From an uncultured Bacteroidia bacterium (GTDB lineage: Bacteria > Bacteroidota > Bacteroidia > Bacteroidales > UBA932), in assembly GCA_902785065.1 (NCBI GenBank), contig CACZXH010000007.1, positions 62,001-126,000 on the forward strand: a stretch of DNA of 64,000 nt. The letters run 5' to 3'. The position numbers were made by a program, and so were the translations under genes. The notes below the pieces were generated by a model, which ran no database searches, was not told the DNA's origin, and saw only the letters and a list, made by a program, of their open reading frames with translations. This document shows positions 35,342 to 44,182 of this stretch, piece by piece (positions within the stretch are counted from its first letter, which is position 1; each line of letters starts with the position of its first letter).

Positions 35342-35373
35342 AAACTCCCCGGTGCGGATGCATCGGGGAGTTT
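35342..35373 (-). terminator. Terminator of the GH51-GH43 transcript
   Basis: AAACTCCCCG and CGGGGAGTTT form a strong stem with a 12-base loop, followed on the minus strand by TTACAATATT. It lies 45 bases after the stop of the upstream GH43 gene and splits the leftward genes into two operons. Confidence 0.65.
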
Positions 35374-35417
35374 CTGTTAAAAAGTTGTTATAGAGTAGGT
35401 TAAGTAGCGCGCGGGCG

Positions 35418-37028
35418 TTAGTACGTCCACTGGTGGAACCAGTCGAAGTCCGCGATGCCACCCTCTCCGAGGGTGTTGAAGTGGTAGAGAGCGCTCCGGT
35501 AGCCGGTGAAGTAGTCCAGCGTGAAGCGCATGGGAAGCTTGTAGTCGGCAGCAATCCATTCCTTTCCGTCGGTGGACCAGCTGAAGATGGCGGTGTCGGC
35601 ATCCTCGCCTTCTTCCTGCGGGGTGAAGACGTAGTTGATGCGCATCCACAGGCCGTCGCCCACCAGCGGGATGACGGCGAGGTCTTCGTCGATGCTCTCG
35701 AAGACGCGCCTTCCATCCGCGCCGCGGGAGAAGGATCGGCCGTTCCGGTGCACGACGATGAACCGCTGGCCGTTTGCGTCGACACGGACGCCGACGCGGG
35801 CGTTGCCGCTCTGGAACGCGGCGAGACCTGCTTCGTCGCCGGGCCTCATCCCAGTGGCGTCCAGGTAAGTCTCGCTGATGCAGCGGGGGCCGACCGTGCG
35901 CTGGGTGAGCGTGCCGCGGGCGTCGGCGAGGCCGGTGGCTTGCGCCGCGCGCAGCCGCAGCCAGCCCGGCCGCTCGGTGAGCGACCATCCCTCCGGCGCC
36001 TTGTGGTTCCACTGCCAGACGAGCGCGAGCTTCGCACTGTCGAACTCGTCATTGTCCCAGACATAGTCGCGGCCCTGCGGCGGTAGGTTCACGGTCACTT
36101 CCTCCAGCGGGACGCCGTTCTCGCCCATGATCGGCCAGCCGTCCACCCAGGTGACGGGCTGGAGGCAGGGGATGCGGCCCACGGCACCGTGGTCCTGGAA
36201 CTGGACGGCGTACCAGTCGCCGTGCTGCGTCTCGACGATCGGACCTTGCGCGATTCCGTCGCCGCGGCCACCCAGGGTTCCCTGGAGCACGACCTTGGAC
36301 TCATACGGTCCATGGATGTCCTTGCTGCGCCAGGCCGTCGCCGTACGGGGCTTATCCCGTGGCCAGTCGATCTCCAGCACGTAGTAGTAATCGCCGATGT
36401 GGTAGAAATGCGCGCCCTCCGCCCGGAGGTTCCAGCCTTCGCGAGGGGACTCGATGAGGAGTTCGGCCTCCGTGCCCGCCTTGACGGCGCTACCGTCCGG
36501 CTCGAGCTCCACGAGGTTCAGGTTTCCGTTGCCCCAGACCACCCAGAGGCGGCCGTCCTCGAACAGCAGGGAGGCGTCGTGCATGAAGTAACCCTCGATG
36601 ACGTTCCGTTCCCACGGCCCGTTCACGATGTCCTTCGTGCGGTACATGTACGTCTTCTGCTGGTCGTTCGCGACGAACAGGGCGTAATAGGTGCCGTCGT
36701 GGTACCGGAGCGTCGTCGCCCATTGGCCTTTGCCGTAGGCGTTCCGGCCGTTCCGGAGGTTGTAGATGTCATCGTCTTCGATGACGTCATAGATGTAGCT
36801 CACAATCTCCCAGTGCACGAGGTCACGGGAGTGCATGATGGGCGCACCCGGGCAGAAGTACATCGTGGTGGAGACCATGTAGTAGTCTTCCCCCACGCGG
36901 ATGATGTCCGGGTCGGGAATGTCCGTATAGGTCAGCGGATTCACGGCCACCTGTTCCTTCGGTGACGCAGTGCAACCTGCCGCGATGACGAGGCAGGAGG
37001 TTGCAAGCAGCAAGAGACTGTGTTTCAT
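35418..37028 (-). CDS. GH43 beta-xylosidase/arabinofuranosidase with C-terminal concanavalin-like domain, lipoprotein
   Basis: The 536-residue lipoprotein (VIAAGC, Cys19) starts its propeller [20 protein letters not shown] (catalytic Asp) with [31 protein letters not shown] and the acid-region block [18 protein letters not shown]. The C-terminal 190 residues ([19 protein letters not shown] onward) match the beta-xylosidase concanavalin A-like domain. It is 4 bases from the broken GH51 gene upstream, so the two were one transcription unit that releases arabinose and xylose. Confidence 0.93.
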   Translation of the reverse strand: MKHSLLLLATSCLVIAAGCTASPKEQVAVNPLTYTDIPDPDIIRVGEDYYMVSTTMYFCPGAPIMHSRDLVHWEIVSYIYDVIEDDDIYNLRNGRNAYGKGQWATTLRYHDGTYYALFVANDQQKTYMYRTKDIVNGPWERNVIEGYFMHDASLLFEDGRLWVVWGNGNLNLVELEPDGSAVKAGTEAELLIESPREGWNLRAEGAHFYHIGDYYYVLEIDWPRDKPRTATAWRSKDIHGPYESKVVLQGTLGGRGDGIAQGPIVETQHGDWYAVQFQDHGAVGRIPCLQPVTWVDGWPIMGENGVPLEEVTVNLPPQGRDYVWDNDEFDSAKLALVWQWNHKAPEGWSLTERPGWLRLRAAQATGLADARGTLTQRTVGPRCISETYLDATGMRPGDEAGLAAFQSGNARVGVRVDANGQRFIVVHRNGRSFSRGADGRRVFESIDEDLAVIPLVGDGLWMRINYVFTPQEEGEDADTAIFSWSTDGKEWIAADYKLPMRFTLDYFTGYRSALYHFNTLGEGGIADFDWFHQWTY

Positions 37029-37032
37029 CTTA

Positions 37033-38533
37033 TTATTGGATTTCCAGGACGACGACGGAGGCGGCAGGCAGGGTGAGCTTCACGCCCTTGCCGGTCGCTT
37101 TCGCACCGGTGAAGGCGGCGGGGGCGACGGCCGGGGCCTTGCCGAACTCGTTGTACGCGTTGATCTTGTCGGCCTTGAGGATCTCGCCGGTGACGGTCTT
37201 CGGCTTCAGCTGGTCGAAGGCGAGCTCCACGGTGACGGGCTTGTCCAGGTACGGGTTCGCCAGGGAGACATGGAGCTTGCCGGCGGCGTCGCGGGAGACG
37301 CAGGCGCTGAAGTCGTCCATGATCGACATACGTCGCGTTCTGATGGACGTTGAACATCCGGAAAACGTGGTAGGTCGGAGTGAGGACCATCTTCTCGCCG
37401 TCGGTGAGGACCATGGCCTGCAGGACGTTCACGATCTGGGCGATGTTCGCCATCTTCAGGCGGTCGGTGTGCTTCTGGAAGATGTTGAGGTTCAGGGCCG
37501 CGACCATCGCGTCGCGCATGGTGTTCTGCTGGAACAGCCAGCCGGGGTTGGTGCCGGGCTCGACGTCGAACCAGGTGCCCCATTCGTCCAGGATGAGGGC
37601 GACCTTCTTGTCCGGGTCGTACGCGTCCATGATGGCGAAGTGGTTCTTCAGGACCTCCTCGATCTCGCAGGTCTTCGCGAGGACGTTGTAGTACTCGTCG
37701 GTGGTGAACTGCGTTGCGGAGCCCTTGCTGCCCGTCCAGCCCTTGCAGGTGTAGTAGTGCAGGGACAGGGCGTCCATCTTCGTGCGGGCGTTCTGCATCA
37801 TCACCTTCGTCCAGTTGTAGTCGTAGTCGGAAGCGCCGCAGGCCACCTTGTACAGGCTGTTGCCGCTGTAGTTGCGGGCGTAGAGGGCGTAGCGCTTGTA
37901 CACGTCGGAGTAGTAGTCCGCGGTCATGTCGCCGCCGCAGCCCCAGCTTTCGTTGCCGACGCCCAGGTACTTGACCTTCCATGGCTCCTTCCGGCCGTTC
38001 TTGGCGCGGAGCTCGGCCATGGAACCTTCCTTGGCGGTCATGTATTCGACCCACTTGGCCAGCTCCTCGACGGTGCCGGAACCCACGTTGCCGCTGATGT
38101 AGGGCTCGATGCCCAGCATCTCGCAGAGGTTCAGGAACTCGTGGGTGCCGAAGGAGTTGTCCTCCACGGTGCTGCCCCAGTTGTTGTTCACGAGCTTCTT
38201 GCGGTTCTCCTGCGGGCCGATGCCGTCCATCCAGTGGTACTCGTCGCCGAAGCAGCCGCCCGGCCAGCGCAGCACGGGGACTTTCAGGGCCTTGAAGGCC
38301 TCCAGCACGTCCGTGCGGTAGCCGTCCACGTTCGGGATGGAGGAATCCTTGCCCACCCAGATGCCCTCGTAGATGCACTTCCCGAGGTGCTCGGAGAACT
38401 GTCCGTAAATCTCGGCCGGGATGACCGGCTGGTCCTGCGCCGTCTCGTGGACGGAAACCTTGACCTGCGCAAAGGCGGTGAGGGCGGCGGCGAGCGCCGC
38501 GATGAGGGTCAGTGTCTTCTTTATCATAATCAT
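37033..38533 (-). CDS. GH51 alpha-L-arabinofuranosidase, frameshifted with an internal deletion
   Basis: The first 400 residues are a good GH51: signal peptide, acid/base Glu195 in [11 protein letters not shown], and nucleophile Glu317 in LILDEWGTW. After [16 protein letters not shown] the frame goes wrong and reads arginine-rich nonsense to a stop at 37025. The true C-terminal beta-domain continues in another frame from about 37329 ([20 protein letters not shown] to VVVLEIQ, stop at 37033). Homologues as I recall them carry roughly 12-16 more residues at this joint, so it looks like a small out-of-frame deletion near 37319-37333. The protein may be inactive or unstable, unless the break is an assembly error. 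An intact GH51 lies divergently upstream. Confidence 0.85.
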
Positions 38534-38557
38534 TATCAGGTTATTAGTCTTTAATCA

Positions 38558-38593
38558 CAAAAATAGGTGTTTTCGCGCGTACCGCGTGCGAAA
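38558..38593 (-). promoter_or_regulatory. Promoter with inverted-repeat operator candidate for the leftward GH51-GH43 operon
   Basis: On the minus strand TATTTTTG (38565 down to 38558) is a perfect TAnnTTTG -7. Just upstream, TTTCGC and GCGAAA arms (38571-38576 and 38588-38593) form an imperfect dyad over the -33 region, which could be a regulator site. Confidence 0.4.
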
Positions 38594-38640
38594 AATCATT
38601 CATTTGCTATGAAGAAAAAACCAATTCTCCCGGGAAAGGG

Positions 38641-38811
38641 TCACTTGACCTTCTTTCCCCACCAGGTGGCGTTCAGGGACTTTTCGGTTCCTGCATACAC
38701 GACCGTTTCCTGACGGGGAGACGCTTCCCAGTCCACTTCGTGGGAAACGACTACGACGACGGTCTTACCACCTGCGGTCAGCGTGAGGAACTGTTTCGCC
38801 TCATCGCTCAA
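38641..38811 (-). pseudogene. Short C-terminal gene remnant between the two GH51 genes
   Basis: In this 331-base gap one minus-strand frame reads as a plausible protein end: EAKQFLTLTAGGKTVVVV, then SHEVDWEAS, ETVVYAGTEKSLNATWWGKK and a stop. It has no ATG. The only possible start is a TTG. The hydrophobic/polar alternation and the WWG ending look like the last beta-strands of a secreted protein. I cannot name the parent. It is probably a 5'-truncated relic. The rest of the gap is promoter sequence for the flanking genes. Confidence 0.35.
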
Positions 38812-38818
38812 ACTTACA

Positions 38819-38826
38819 TATTTTTG
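38819..38826 (+). promoter_or_regulatory. -7 element for the intact GH51 gene
   Basis: TATTTTTG matches TAnnTTTG and lies 38 bases before the start codon. No convincing TTTG is at the -33 distance. Confidence 0.4.
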
Positions 38827-38864
38827 CGTAAATTTGAAAATCCAACCACATAAACCACCTAGAG

Positions 38865-40844
38865 ATGATGATTCGCAACCGCTTCCTGCTCGTCGCTTCG
38901 GCCCTCCTGCTGGGCCTGGTCGCTTCCGCCCAGGTCCACCGCATGGACATCGACCTCAAGAAGGTCGGAGCGCCCATCCAGCCCACGATGTACGGCATAT
39001 TCTTCGAGGATATCAACTACGCGGCCGACGGCGGCCTGTACGCCGAGCTCGTGAAAAACCGTTCCTTCGAGTTCCCGAACGACCCGCTCCAGGGCTGGAA
39101 AGCCTTCGGCACGGTGGAAGTCTGGAATGACGGTCCCTTCGAGCGCTGCCCGCATTATGTCCGCCTCGTCGATCCCGGCCATCCCCACAAGTGGACCGGC
39201 CTGGACAACGAAGGATTCTTTGGCATCGGCGTGAAAGGCGGGGACACCTACCGTTTCACTGTCTGGGCCCGCGTCCCGGACGGCGGCGCCTCGGAACTGC
39301 GGATCGAACTGGTGAACACCGCCTCGATGGGCGAGGACCAGTTCGTCTGCCAGGAGCCCCTGAAGATTGCCGGCAAGGAGTGGAAGCAGTATGAGGTAAT
39401 CCTGAAACCCGATACGACGCTGGAGAAGGCGGTCCTCCGCATCTTCCTCGTGGGCGACCGCAAGACCGTGGACCTCGAGCACGTGTCCCTGTTCCCGACG
39501 GACACCTGGAAGGGGCACCGCAACGGCATGCGGAAGGACCTGGCACAGGCCCTGGCGGACCTCAAGCCCGGCATTTTCCGCTTCCCCGGCGGTTGCATCG
39601 TGGAGGGTACGGATCTCCCGACCCGTTATAACTGGAAGAATACCGTGGGTCCTGTGGAGAACCGGCCCATCAACGAGAACCGCTGGGAGTATACCTTCCC
39701 GCACCGCTTCTATCCGGACTATTACCAGAGCTACGGCCTCGGCTTCTTCGAGTTCTTCCAGCTCTCGGAGGAGATCGGCAGCGAACCGCTTCCCATCCTG
39801 AGCTGCGGCCTGGCCTGCCAGTTCCAGAATGACGATCCGTCGGCCCACTGCCCGGTGGACGAGCTCCAACCCTTCATCCAGGACGCCCTGGACCTTATCG
39901 AGTTCGCAAACGGCCCCGTGACCTCCACCTGGGGGAAGGTCCGCGCCGACATGGGCCATCCGGCTCCGTTCAACCTCAAGTACATCGGCATCGGCAACGA
40001 ACAGTGGGATCCGATTTATCCGGAGCATCTGGAGCCCTTCGTGAAGGCCATCCGCGCCGCGTATCCGGACATCAAGATTGTCGGTTCCAGCGGCCCGAAT
40101 TCCGAGGGCGACCAGTTCGACTATCTCTGGCCCGAGATGAAGCGCCTGGGCGCCGACCTCGTGGACGAGCATTTCTACCGTCCGGAGACCTGGTTCCTGG
40201 CCCAGGGCGCCCGCTATGACAATTATGACCGCAAAGGCCCGAAGGTGTTCGCCGGCGAATACGCCTGCCACGGTGCCGGCCGGAAGTTCAACCACTTCCA
40301 CGCCTCCCTTCTGGAAGCGACCTTCATGACCACCATTGAGCGCAACGCCGACATCGTGCACATGGCTACCTACGCCCCGCTGTTCGCCCACGTCGAGGGC
40401 TGGCAGTGGCGTCCGGACCTCATCTGGTTCGACAACCTCCGCTCCATGCGCACCGCCAGCTGGCACGTGCAGCAGCTGTACGGCCAGTACAAGGGCCAGA
40501 ACGTGCTGACGCTCAAGATGAACGGTGTCAATGTCACCGGCGCTAAAGGTCAGGACGGCCTCTTCGCCAGCGCCGTGAAGGACGGGGACAAGGTCTATGT
40601 GAAGGTGATCAATACCTCCGAAAAGGCGCAGGACGTGGAATTCGCGTTCAGCGGTCTGAAGAAGAAAGAAATCGTGAAGGCGGTGGAACGCATCAATTTC
40701 ACTTCCGGGCTCCTCTATGAAGATAATACCCTGGACGATCCCGCCCGCATCGCACCCGTGAAGGCCGCCTTCGCCGGCGAGGGCAAGTCCCTCACCGCGA
40801 CGGTCCCGCCGCAGTGCTTCACGGTCTTCGTCATTGAAAAATAG
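38865..40844 (+). CDS. GH51 alpha-L-arabinofuranosidase with N-terminal CBM4-like region
   Basis: The 659-residue secreted enzyme releases arabinose from arabinoxylan or arabinan. After the signal peptide (to about Ala22) comes MYGIFFEDINYAADGGLYAELVKNRSFE, a family hallmark, then a CBM4-like sandwich (about 70-225) and the (beta/alpha)8 barrel. The acid/base is Glu379 in GIGNEQWDP and the nucleophile Glu465 in VFAGEYACHG. A C-terminal beta-domain ends TATVPPQCFTVFVIEK. It differs in architecture from the broken GH51 on the other strand, so the two were not recent copies. It stands alone with its own promoter. Confidence 0.95.
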   Translation: MMIRNRFLLVASALLLGLVASAQVHRMDIDLKKVGAPIQPTMYGIFFEDINYAADGGLYAELVKNRSFEFPNDPLQGWKAFGTVEVWNDGPFERCPHYVRLVDPGHPHKWTGLDNEGFFGIGVKGGDTYRFTVWARVPDGGASELRIELVNTASMGEDQFVCQEPLKIAGKEWKQYEVILKPDTTLEKAVLRIFLVGDRKTVDLEHVSLFPTDTWKGHRNGMRKDLAQALADLKPGIFRFPGGCIVEGTDLPTRYNWKNTVGPVENRPINENRWEYTFPHRFYPDYYQSYGLGFFEFFQLSEEIGSEPLPILSCGLACQFQNDDPSAHCPVDELQPFIQDALDLIEFANGPVTSTWGKVRADMGHPAPFNLKYIGIGNEQWDPIYPEHLEPFVKAIRAAYPDIKIVGSSGPNSEGDQFDYLWPEMKRLGADLVDEHFYRPETWFLAQGARYDNYDRKGPKVFAGEYACHGAGRKFNHFHASLLEATFMTTIERNADIVHMATYAPLFAHVEGWQWRPDLIWFDNLRSMRTASWHVQQLYGQYKGQNVLTLKMNGVNVTGAKGQDGLFASAVKDGDKVYVKVINTSEKAQDVEFAFSGLKKKEIVKAVERINFTSGLLYEDNTLDDPARIAPVKAAFAGEGKSLTATVPPQCFTVFVIEK

Positions 40845-40847
40845 AAG

Positions 40848-40868
40848 ATGGCCGGTCAAGCCGGCCAT
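40848..40868 (-). repeat. Palindromic repeat element, copy 1 (inverted)
   Basis: Read on the minus strand this is CGTCAT plus a hairpin (ATGGCCGG, loop CTTGA, CCGGCCAT) with CGTC ahead of it. It is the same element as copy 2, facing the other way, with both sides of the stem changed together (GGCC instead of TCCC). Confidence 0.6.
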
Positions 40869-40897
40869 GACGACTGTTTTCCCGGTCAAAGTCCGTC

Positions 40898-40918
40898 ATT
40901 CCCGGCTTGACCGGGAAT
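40898..40918 (+). repeat. Palindromic repeat element, copy 2
   Basis: ATTCCCGG, loop CTTGA, CCGGGAAT, preceded by CGTC. This is 3 bases upstream of the miaA stop, and may also act as a terminator between the convergent GH51 and miaA genes. A third copy lies inside hydF. Confidence 0.65.
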
Positions 40919-41782
40919 CTATTCCGCGTCGACCCACCGGATCGACGGGTCGCGGCGCCACCAGGTGAGCTGGCGCTTGGCGTAGTGCCGGGTGTTCCGC
41001 TGGATGAGACGGACCGTCTCCTCCAGGTCATGTTTCCCGTCGAAATAGTCGAACATTTCGCGGTAGCCCACTGTCTGGAGGGCTGGCAGGTCGCGGTACG
41101 GGAGGAGACCCCGGGCTTCGGCTTCCAACCCTTCATCCATCATTCTCAGTACGCGGGTGTCTATGCGCGCGTATAATTCCTCCCGGGGCCGTTGGAGGCC
41201 GATTTTCTCGATTTCGAACTCCCGCTCCTTGAAACTCCGGGTCTTGAAGGAAGAAAAAGGCTGTCCGGTGTACAAGCACACCTCCAGGGCGCGGATGACG
41301 CGCTGCCCGTTGGACAGGTCGATCTCGCCGTAGGTGATGGGGTCCAGTTCCTTGAGCTGGTCAGCCAGTACGTCCACCCCTTCGTCGCGGAGGCACTCCA
41401 TGAGGTGCTCGCGCAGCATCATGGGAACCTCGGGGAAATCGTCCAGGCCGTAGCATAGGGCGTCGATGTAGAGCATGGAACCGCCGGTCACCACCAGTGT
41501 TTCGTGGCCTTCGTCGAAGAGGCGGCTGATCAGGTCGAGGGCCTCCGCCTCGTACATGCCGGCGGTGTAATTGACCGTGACGGAGCGGTCCTGGATGAAA
41601 TAATGGCGCACCCGCGCGCGCTGTTCCTCGGTAGGAACGGCCGTGCCGATGCGCATTTCCTTGTAAAACTGACGGGAATCACAGGAGATGACGGGACTTC
41701 CGTACTCCAGCGCCTTCTCGATGCTGTAGTCGGTCTTGCCGACGGCAGTCGGGCCGAGGATCACCAGGAGCCGCCTGCCCAT
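40919..41782 (-). CDS. miaA: tRNA dimethylallyltransferase
   Basis: It transfers a dimethylallyl group to N6 of A37 in tRNAs that read UNN codons. The 287 residues have the P-loop GPTAVGKT (10-17), the substrate Asp in ISCDSRQFYKEMRIGTA, GGSMLYIDALCYGLDDFP, and the tRNA-binding C-terminal block LQTVGYREMFDYFDGKHDLEETVRLIQRNTRHYAKRQLTWWRRD. The length is slightly short but complete. It is 3 bases after the acidic-tail protein gene, forming a two-gene unit. Confidence 0.97.
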   Translation of the reverse strand: MGRRLLVILGPTAVGKTDYSIEKALEYGSPVISCDSRQFYKEMRIGTAVPTEEQRARVRHYFIQDRSVTVNYTAGMYEAEALDLISRLFDEGHETLVVTGGSMLYIDALCYGLDDFPEVPMMLREHLMECLRDEGVDVLADQLKELDPITYGEIDLSNGQRVIRALEVCLYTGQPFSSFKTRSFKEREFEIEKIGLQRPREELYARIDTRVLRMMDEGLEAEARGLLPYRDLPALQTVGYREMFDYFDGKHDLEETVRLIQRNTRHYAKRQLTWWRRDPSIRWVDAE

Positions 41783-41785
41783 CCG

Positions 41786-42349
41786 TTATTCGTTCTCGTC
41801 GTAGATTTCCTTGCCGTCCTCGTCGTCGTCCTCCTCCTCTTCCTCTTCTTCCTCGTCGTCGAAGTCTTCGTCATCGTCGAAGTCCAGACCGCCCTTGTTC
41901 TCGCCGGGGAGGTGGCGCTGCTCGTCGGGCAGGTCCTCGTAGGCGACATAGCCGTTCTCGAATTCAATGGGGTTGGGACCCTTGGACTCCGCGATGAAGG
42001 GGGAGTCAGGGTTGACGACGGCTCCTTCCACCTCGCCTTCCACGGTGATGTTCACGCTCTTGCGGTTCGTGACGTCGTAGAAGTAGACGAAGTCGGTGGC
42101 GCCGGCCTTGACGGCCTTTTCCAGGGAGACCTGGTCCACGGTGCCGGAGCCCAGGTCGAACAGGCCGTAACGGCCCACCACGGCGCCCTCGACGTCAAGG
42201 GCCTTGAACATGATGAGCTGGTCCTGCGGGAATTCCATATCGGCGCGCATCTGCTTATGGAGGGTGTACAGCGTCGTAGCGCCGTTCACGTGATAGATTC
42301 GGAAGAAGCCCTTGATACCGGTCAAGGTGACTCTGAGTCGGAATACCAT
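41786..42349 (-). CDS. pRiA4b ORF-3-like domain protein with a very acidic C-terminal tail
   Basis: The domain (about residues 1-130, from MVFRLRVTLTGIKGFFRIYH) matches the plasmid pRiA4b ORF-3/IS1096 passenger-like family common in Bacteroidales; its function is unknown. The last 35 residues are almost all Asp and Glu, with a run from about 160 to 181. I chose the ATG at the conserved MVFRL rather than a TTG four codons upstream. A perfect TATCTTTG promoter element is 30 bases upstream. It is co-transcribed with miaA. Confidence 0.82.
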   Translation of the reverse strand: MVFRLRVTLTGIKGFFRIYHVNGATTLYTLHKQMRADMEFPQDQLIMFKALDVEGAVVGRYGLFDLGSGTVDQVSLEKAVKAGATDFVYFYDVTNRKSVNITVEGEVEGAVVNPDSPFIAESKGPNPIEFENGYVAYEDLPDEQRHLPGENKGGLDFDDDEDFDDEEEEEEEEDDDEDGKEIYDENE

Positions 42350-42378
42350 AGTCGCTGTCAAGTCTTGTTTTCGGAAAT

Positions 42379-42412
42379 CAAAGATACAATAAAAATCCGT
42401 CCCGATTGCAAA
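42379..42412 (-). promoter_or_regulatory. Promoter of the acidic-tail protein and miaA unit
   Basis: On the minus strand TATCTTTG (42386 to 42379) is a perfect -7 and TTTG (42412 to 42409) lies 22 bases upstream. It overlaps the divergent YigZ-family promoter around a shared TTGCAA. Confidence 0.55.
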
Positions 42413-42436
42413 ATTCCCTAAAAAAAGCTACTTTCG
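42406..42436 (+). promoter_or_regulatory. Promoter of the YigZ-family gene, overlapping its possible start codons
   Basis: TTG at 42406-42408 and TACTTTCG at 42429-42436 (7 of 8 to TAnnTTTG) are 20 bases apart. The only plausible start codons (GTG at 42436 or 42442) lie at or just after the -7, so the message may be leaderless. Confidence 0.45.
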
Positions 42437-43041
42437 TGCAAGTGGAATATTTCGACGCATACCGGAGCATCGCAGCCCGGAGCGAGGGGCTGTTCAAGGA
42501 CAACGGCTCCCGCTTTATCGCACTCGCTTATCCGGTGGAAACGGAGGAGGAAGTGAAGGATATCGTGGCCGGTCTGAAGAAGGAGTACCACGATGCCCGG
42601 CACCACTGTTACGCCTACCGCCTGGGCTACAAAGGGGACCGTTTCCGGGCCAACGACGACGGCGAGCCCTCCGGTTCGGCGGGCCGTCCGATCCTGGGCC
42701 AGATCGATTCGATGGGCCTGAGCGACATCCTCGTGGTGGTCGTCCGGTACTTCGGCGGCATCAAGCTCGGGATTCCGGGTCTGATCCGGGCGTATAAGAC
42801 CTCCACGGCCGATGCGCTCGCGCAGGCGGAGGTCATCGACAAGGTCGCCGGCAAGACCTTCCGGGTTACCTTCGACTACCTGTCGATGAACGGGGTGATG
42901 AAGGTTCTCAAGGACATGGGCCTGACCCCTTCCGCACAGGATTTCGGGATGGAATGCGCGCTGGAGGTCCGCGTGCGGCTCGCCTGGGAGGAAGATTTCA
43001 GGAAAAGGATGGAAGAGCTTGCGAAACTGGAAGAAAAATAA
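42436..43041 (+). CDS. YigZ/IMPACT-family protein
   Basis: The family is found in all domains and the eukaryotic member regulates translation; the bacterial role is unsettled. Hallmarks are SKFIA-like GSRFIALAYPVETEEE, HHCYAYRLG, RANDDGEPSGSAGRPILGQI and the glycine-rich VVVVRYFGGIKLGIPGLIRAYK. The C-terminal 60 residues are a DUF1949-type domain. No ATG is available. GTG at 42436 or two codons on (VEYFDAYRSIA, aligned with the usual MxTYKTIA start) is most likely. Total about 200 residues, normal for the family. Confidence 0.9.
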   Translation: MQVEYFDAYRSIAARSEGLFKDNGSRFIALAYPVETEEEVKDIVAGLKKEYHDARHHCYAYRLGYKGDRFRANDDGEPSGSAGRPILGQIDSMGLSDILVVVVRYFGGIKLGIPGLIRAYKTSTADALAQAEVIDKVAGKTFRVTFDYLSMNGVMKVLKDMGLTPSAQDFGMECALEVRVRLAWEEDFRKRMEELAKLEEK

Positions 43042-43062
43042 GGAAAATCCATATTAATTCAG

Positions 43063-43070
43063 TAACTTTC
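43063..43070 (+). promoter_or_regulatory. Probable -7 element of the serCA operon
   Basis: TAACTTTC matches 7 of 8 bases of TAnnTTTG and lies 31 bases upstream of the serC start in the short gap after the YigZ-family gene. Confidence 0.35.
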
Positions 43071-43101
43071 GGAATTCAATCGATAACTATTTTTTTTAGA
43101 A

Positions 43102-44181
43102 ATGAAAAAGGTTCACGTTTTCAATGCAGGCCCCTGCCTCCTCCCGCAGGTTGCCATCGACAACACCATCGAAGCCCTGAAGGATTTCAGCGGCACCGGC
43201 ATGTCCGTCCTCTGCATCTCCCACCGCACGAAGGAGTGGGACGCCGTGATGGATGAGTGCCGCGCCCTGTGGAAGGAGCTCCTCCATATTCCCGATACGC
43301 ACGAGGTCGTCTTCCTCGGCGGCGGCGCCTCCCTCCAGTTCCTCTATGTCGCGATGAACTTCCTGGAGAAGAAGGCCGCGGCCGCTTACCTGGACACCGG
43401 CGTGTGGGCCAGCAAGGCCCTCAAGGAGGCCAAGGGCATCGGTGACGCCTATGCCATCGCCAGCTCCAAGGACAAGAACTACACCTATATCCCGAAGGGT
43501 TTCGAGATCCCGGCGGACCTCGACTACCTCCACATCACCACGAACAACACCATCTACGGCACCGAGATCCACGAGGACCTCGACGTCCCGTGCCCGCTCA
43601 TCGCCGACATGTCCTCCGATATCATGTCCCGTCCGGTCGATGTTTCCAAGTATGACCTCATCTATGGCGGTGCGCAGAAGAACGTCGGCCCTGCCGGCGT
43701 CATCTTCGCCATCGTCCGCAAGGACGCCCTCGGCCGCGTGAGCCGCTACATCCCGACGATGCTCGACTACCGCACCCATATCGACAAGCTCTCGATGTTC
43801 AACACCCCGCCGGTGTTCGCCATCTTCGTGATGAAGGAAACCCTCAAGTGGCTGAAGTCCATCGGTGGCGTCGAGGCCATGTACGAGATCAACAAGAAGA
43901 AGGCCGCCCTCCTCTATGACGAGATCGACCGCAACTCCATGTTCATCGGCACCGCCGTGAAGGAGGACCGTTCCCTGATGAATGTCTGCTTCGTGATGGC
44001 TCCCGGCAAGGAGGCCCTGCAGGACGAGTTCTTCGCCTTCGCGAAGGAACGCGGCATGGTGGGCATCAAGGGCCACCGCTCCGTCGGCGGCTTCCGCGCC
44101 TCCCTCTACAACGCCTGCTCCATCGAGGATGTCCAGGCCCTGGTCGACTGCATGAAGGAATTTGAAGCTTTGAAGAAATAA
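43102..44181 (+). CDS. serC: Phosphoserine aminotransferase
   Basis: This PLP enzyme converts 3-phosphohydroxypyruvate and glutamate to phosphoserine in serine biosynthesis. The 359 residues start [13 protein letters not shown], with [31 protein letters not shown], and the PLP-lysine region [14 protein letters not shown]. Ends with [31 protein letters not shown]. All are canonical. It is one base before the dehydrogenase gene that supplies its substrate. Confidence 0.97.
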   Translation: MKKVHVFNAGPCLLPQVAIDNTIEALKDFSGTGMSVLCISHRTKEWDAVMDECRALWKELLHIPDTHEVVFLGGGASLQFLYVAMNFLEKKAAAAYLDTGVWASKALKEAKGIGDAYAIASSKDKNYTYIPKGFEIPADLDYLHITTNNTIYGTEIHEDLDVPCPLIADMSSDIMSRPVDVSKYDLIYGGAQKNVGPAGVIFAIVRKDALGRVSRYIPTMLDYRTHIDKLSMFNTPPVFAIFVMKETLKWLKSIGGVEAMYEINKKKAALLYDEIDRNSMFIGTAVKEDRSLMNVCFVMAPGKEALQDEFFAFAKERGMVGIKGHRSVGGFRASLYNACSIEDVQALVDCMKEFEALKK

Positions 44182-44182
44182 T

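Noticed and set aside
37033..37329. Separate 98-residue gene after GH51
   Set aside because: It is the GH51 C-terminal beta-domain in a shifted frame, not an independent gene.
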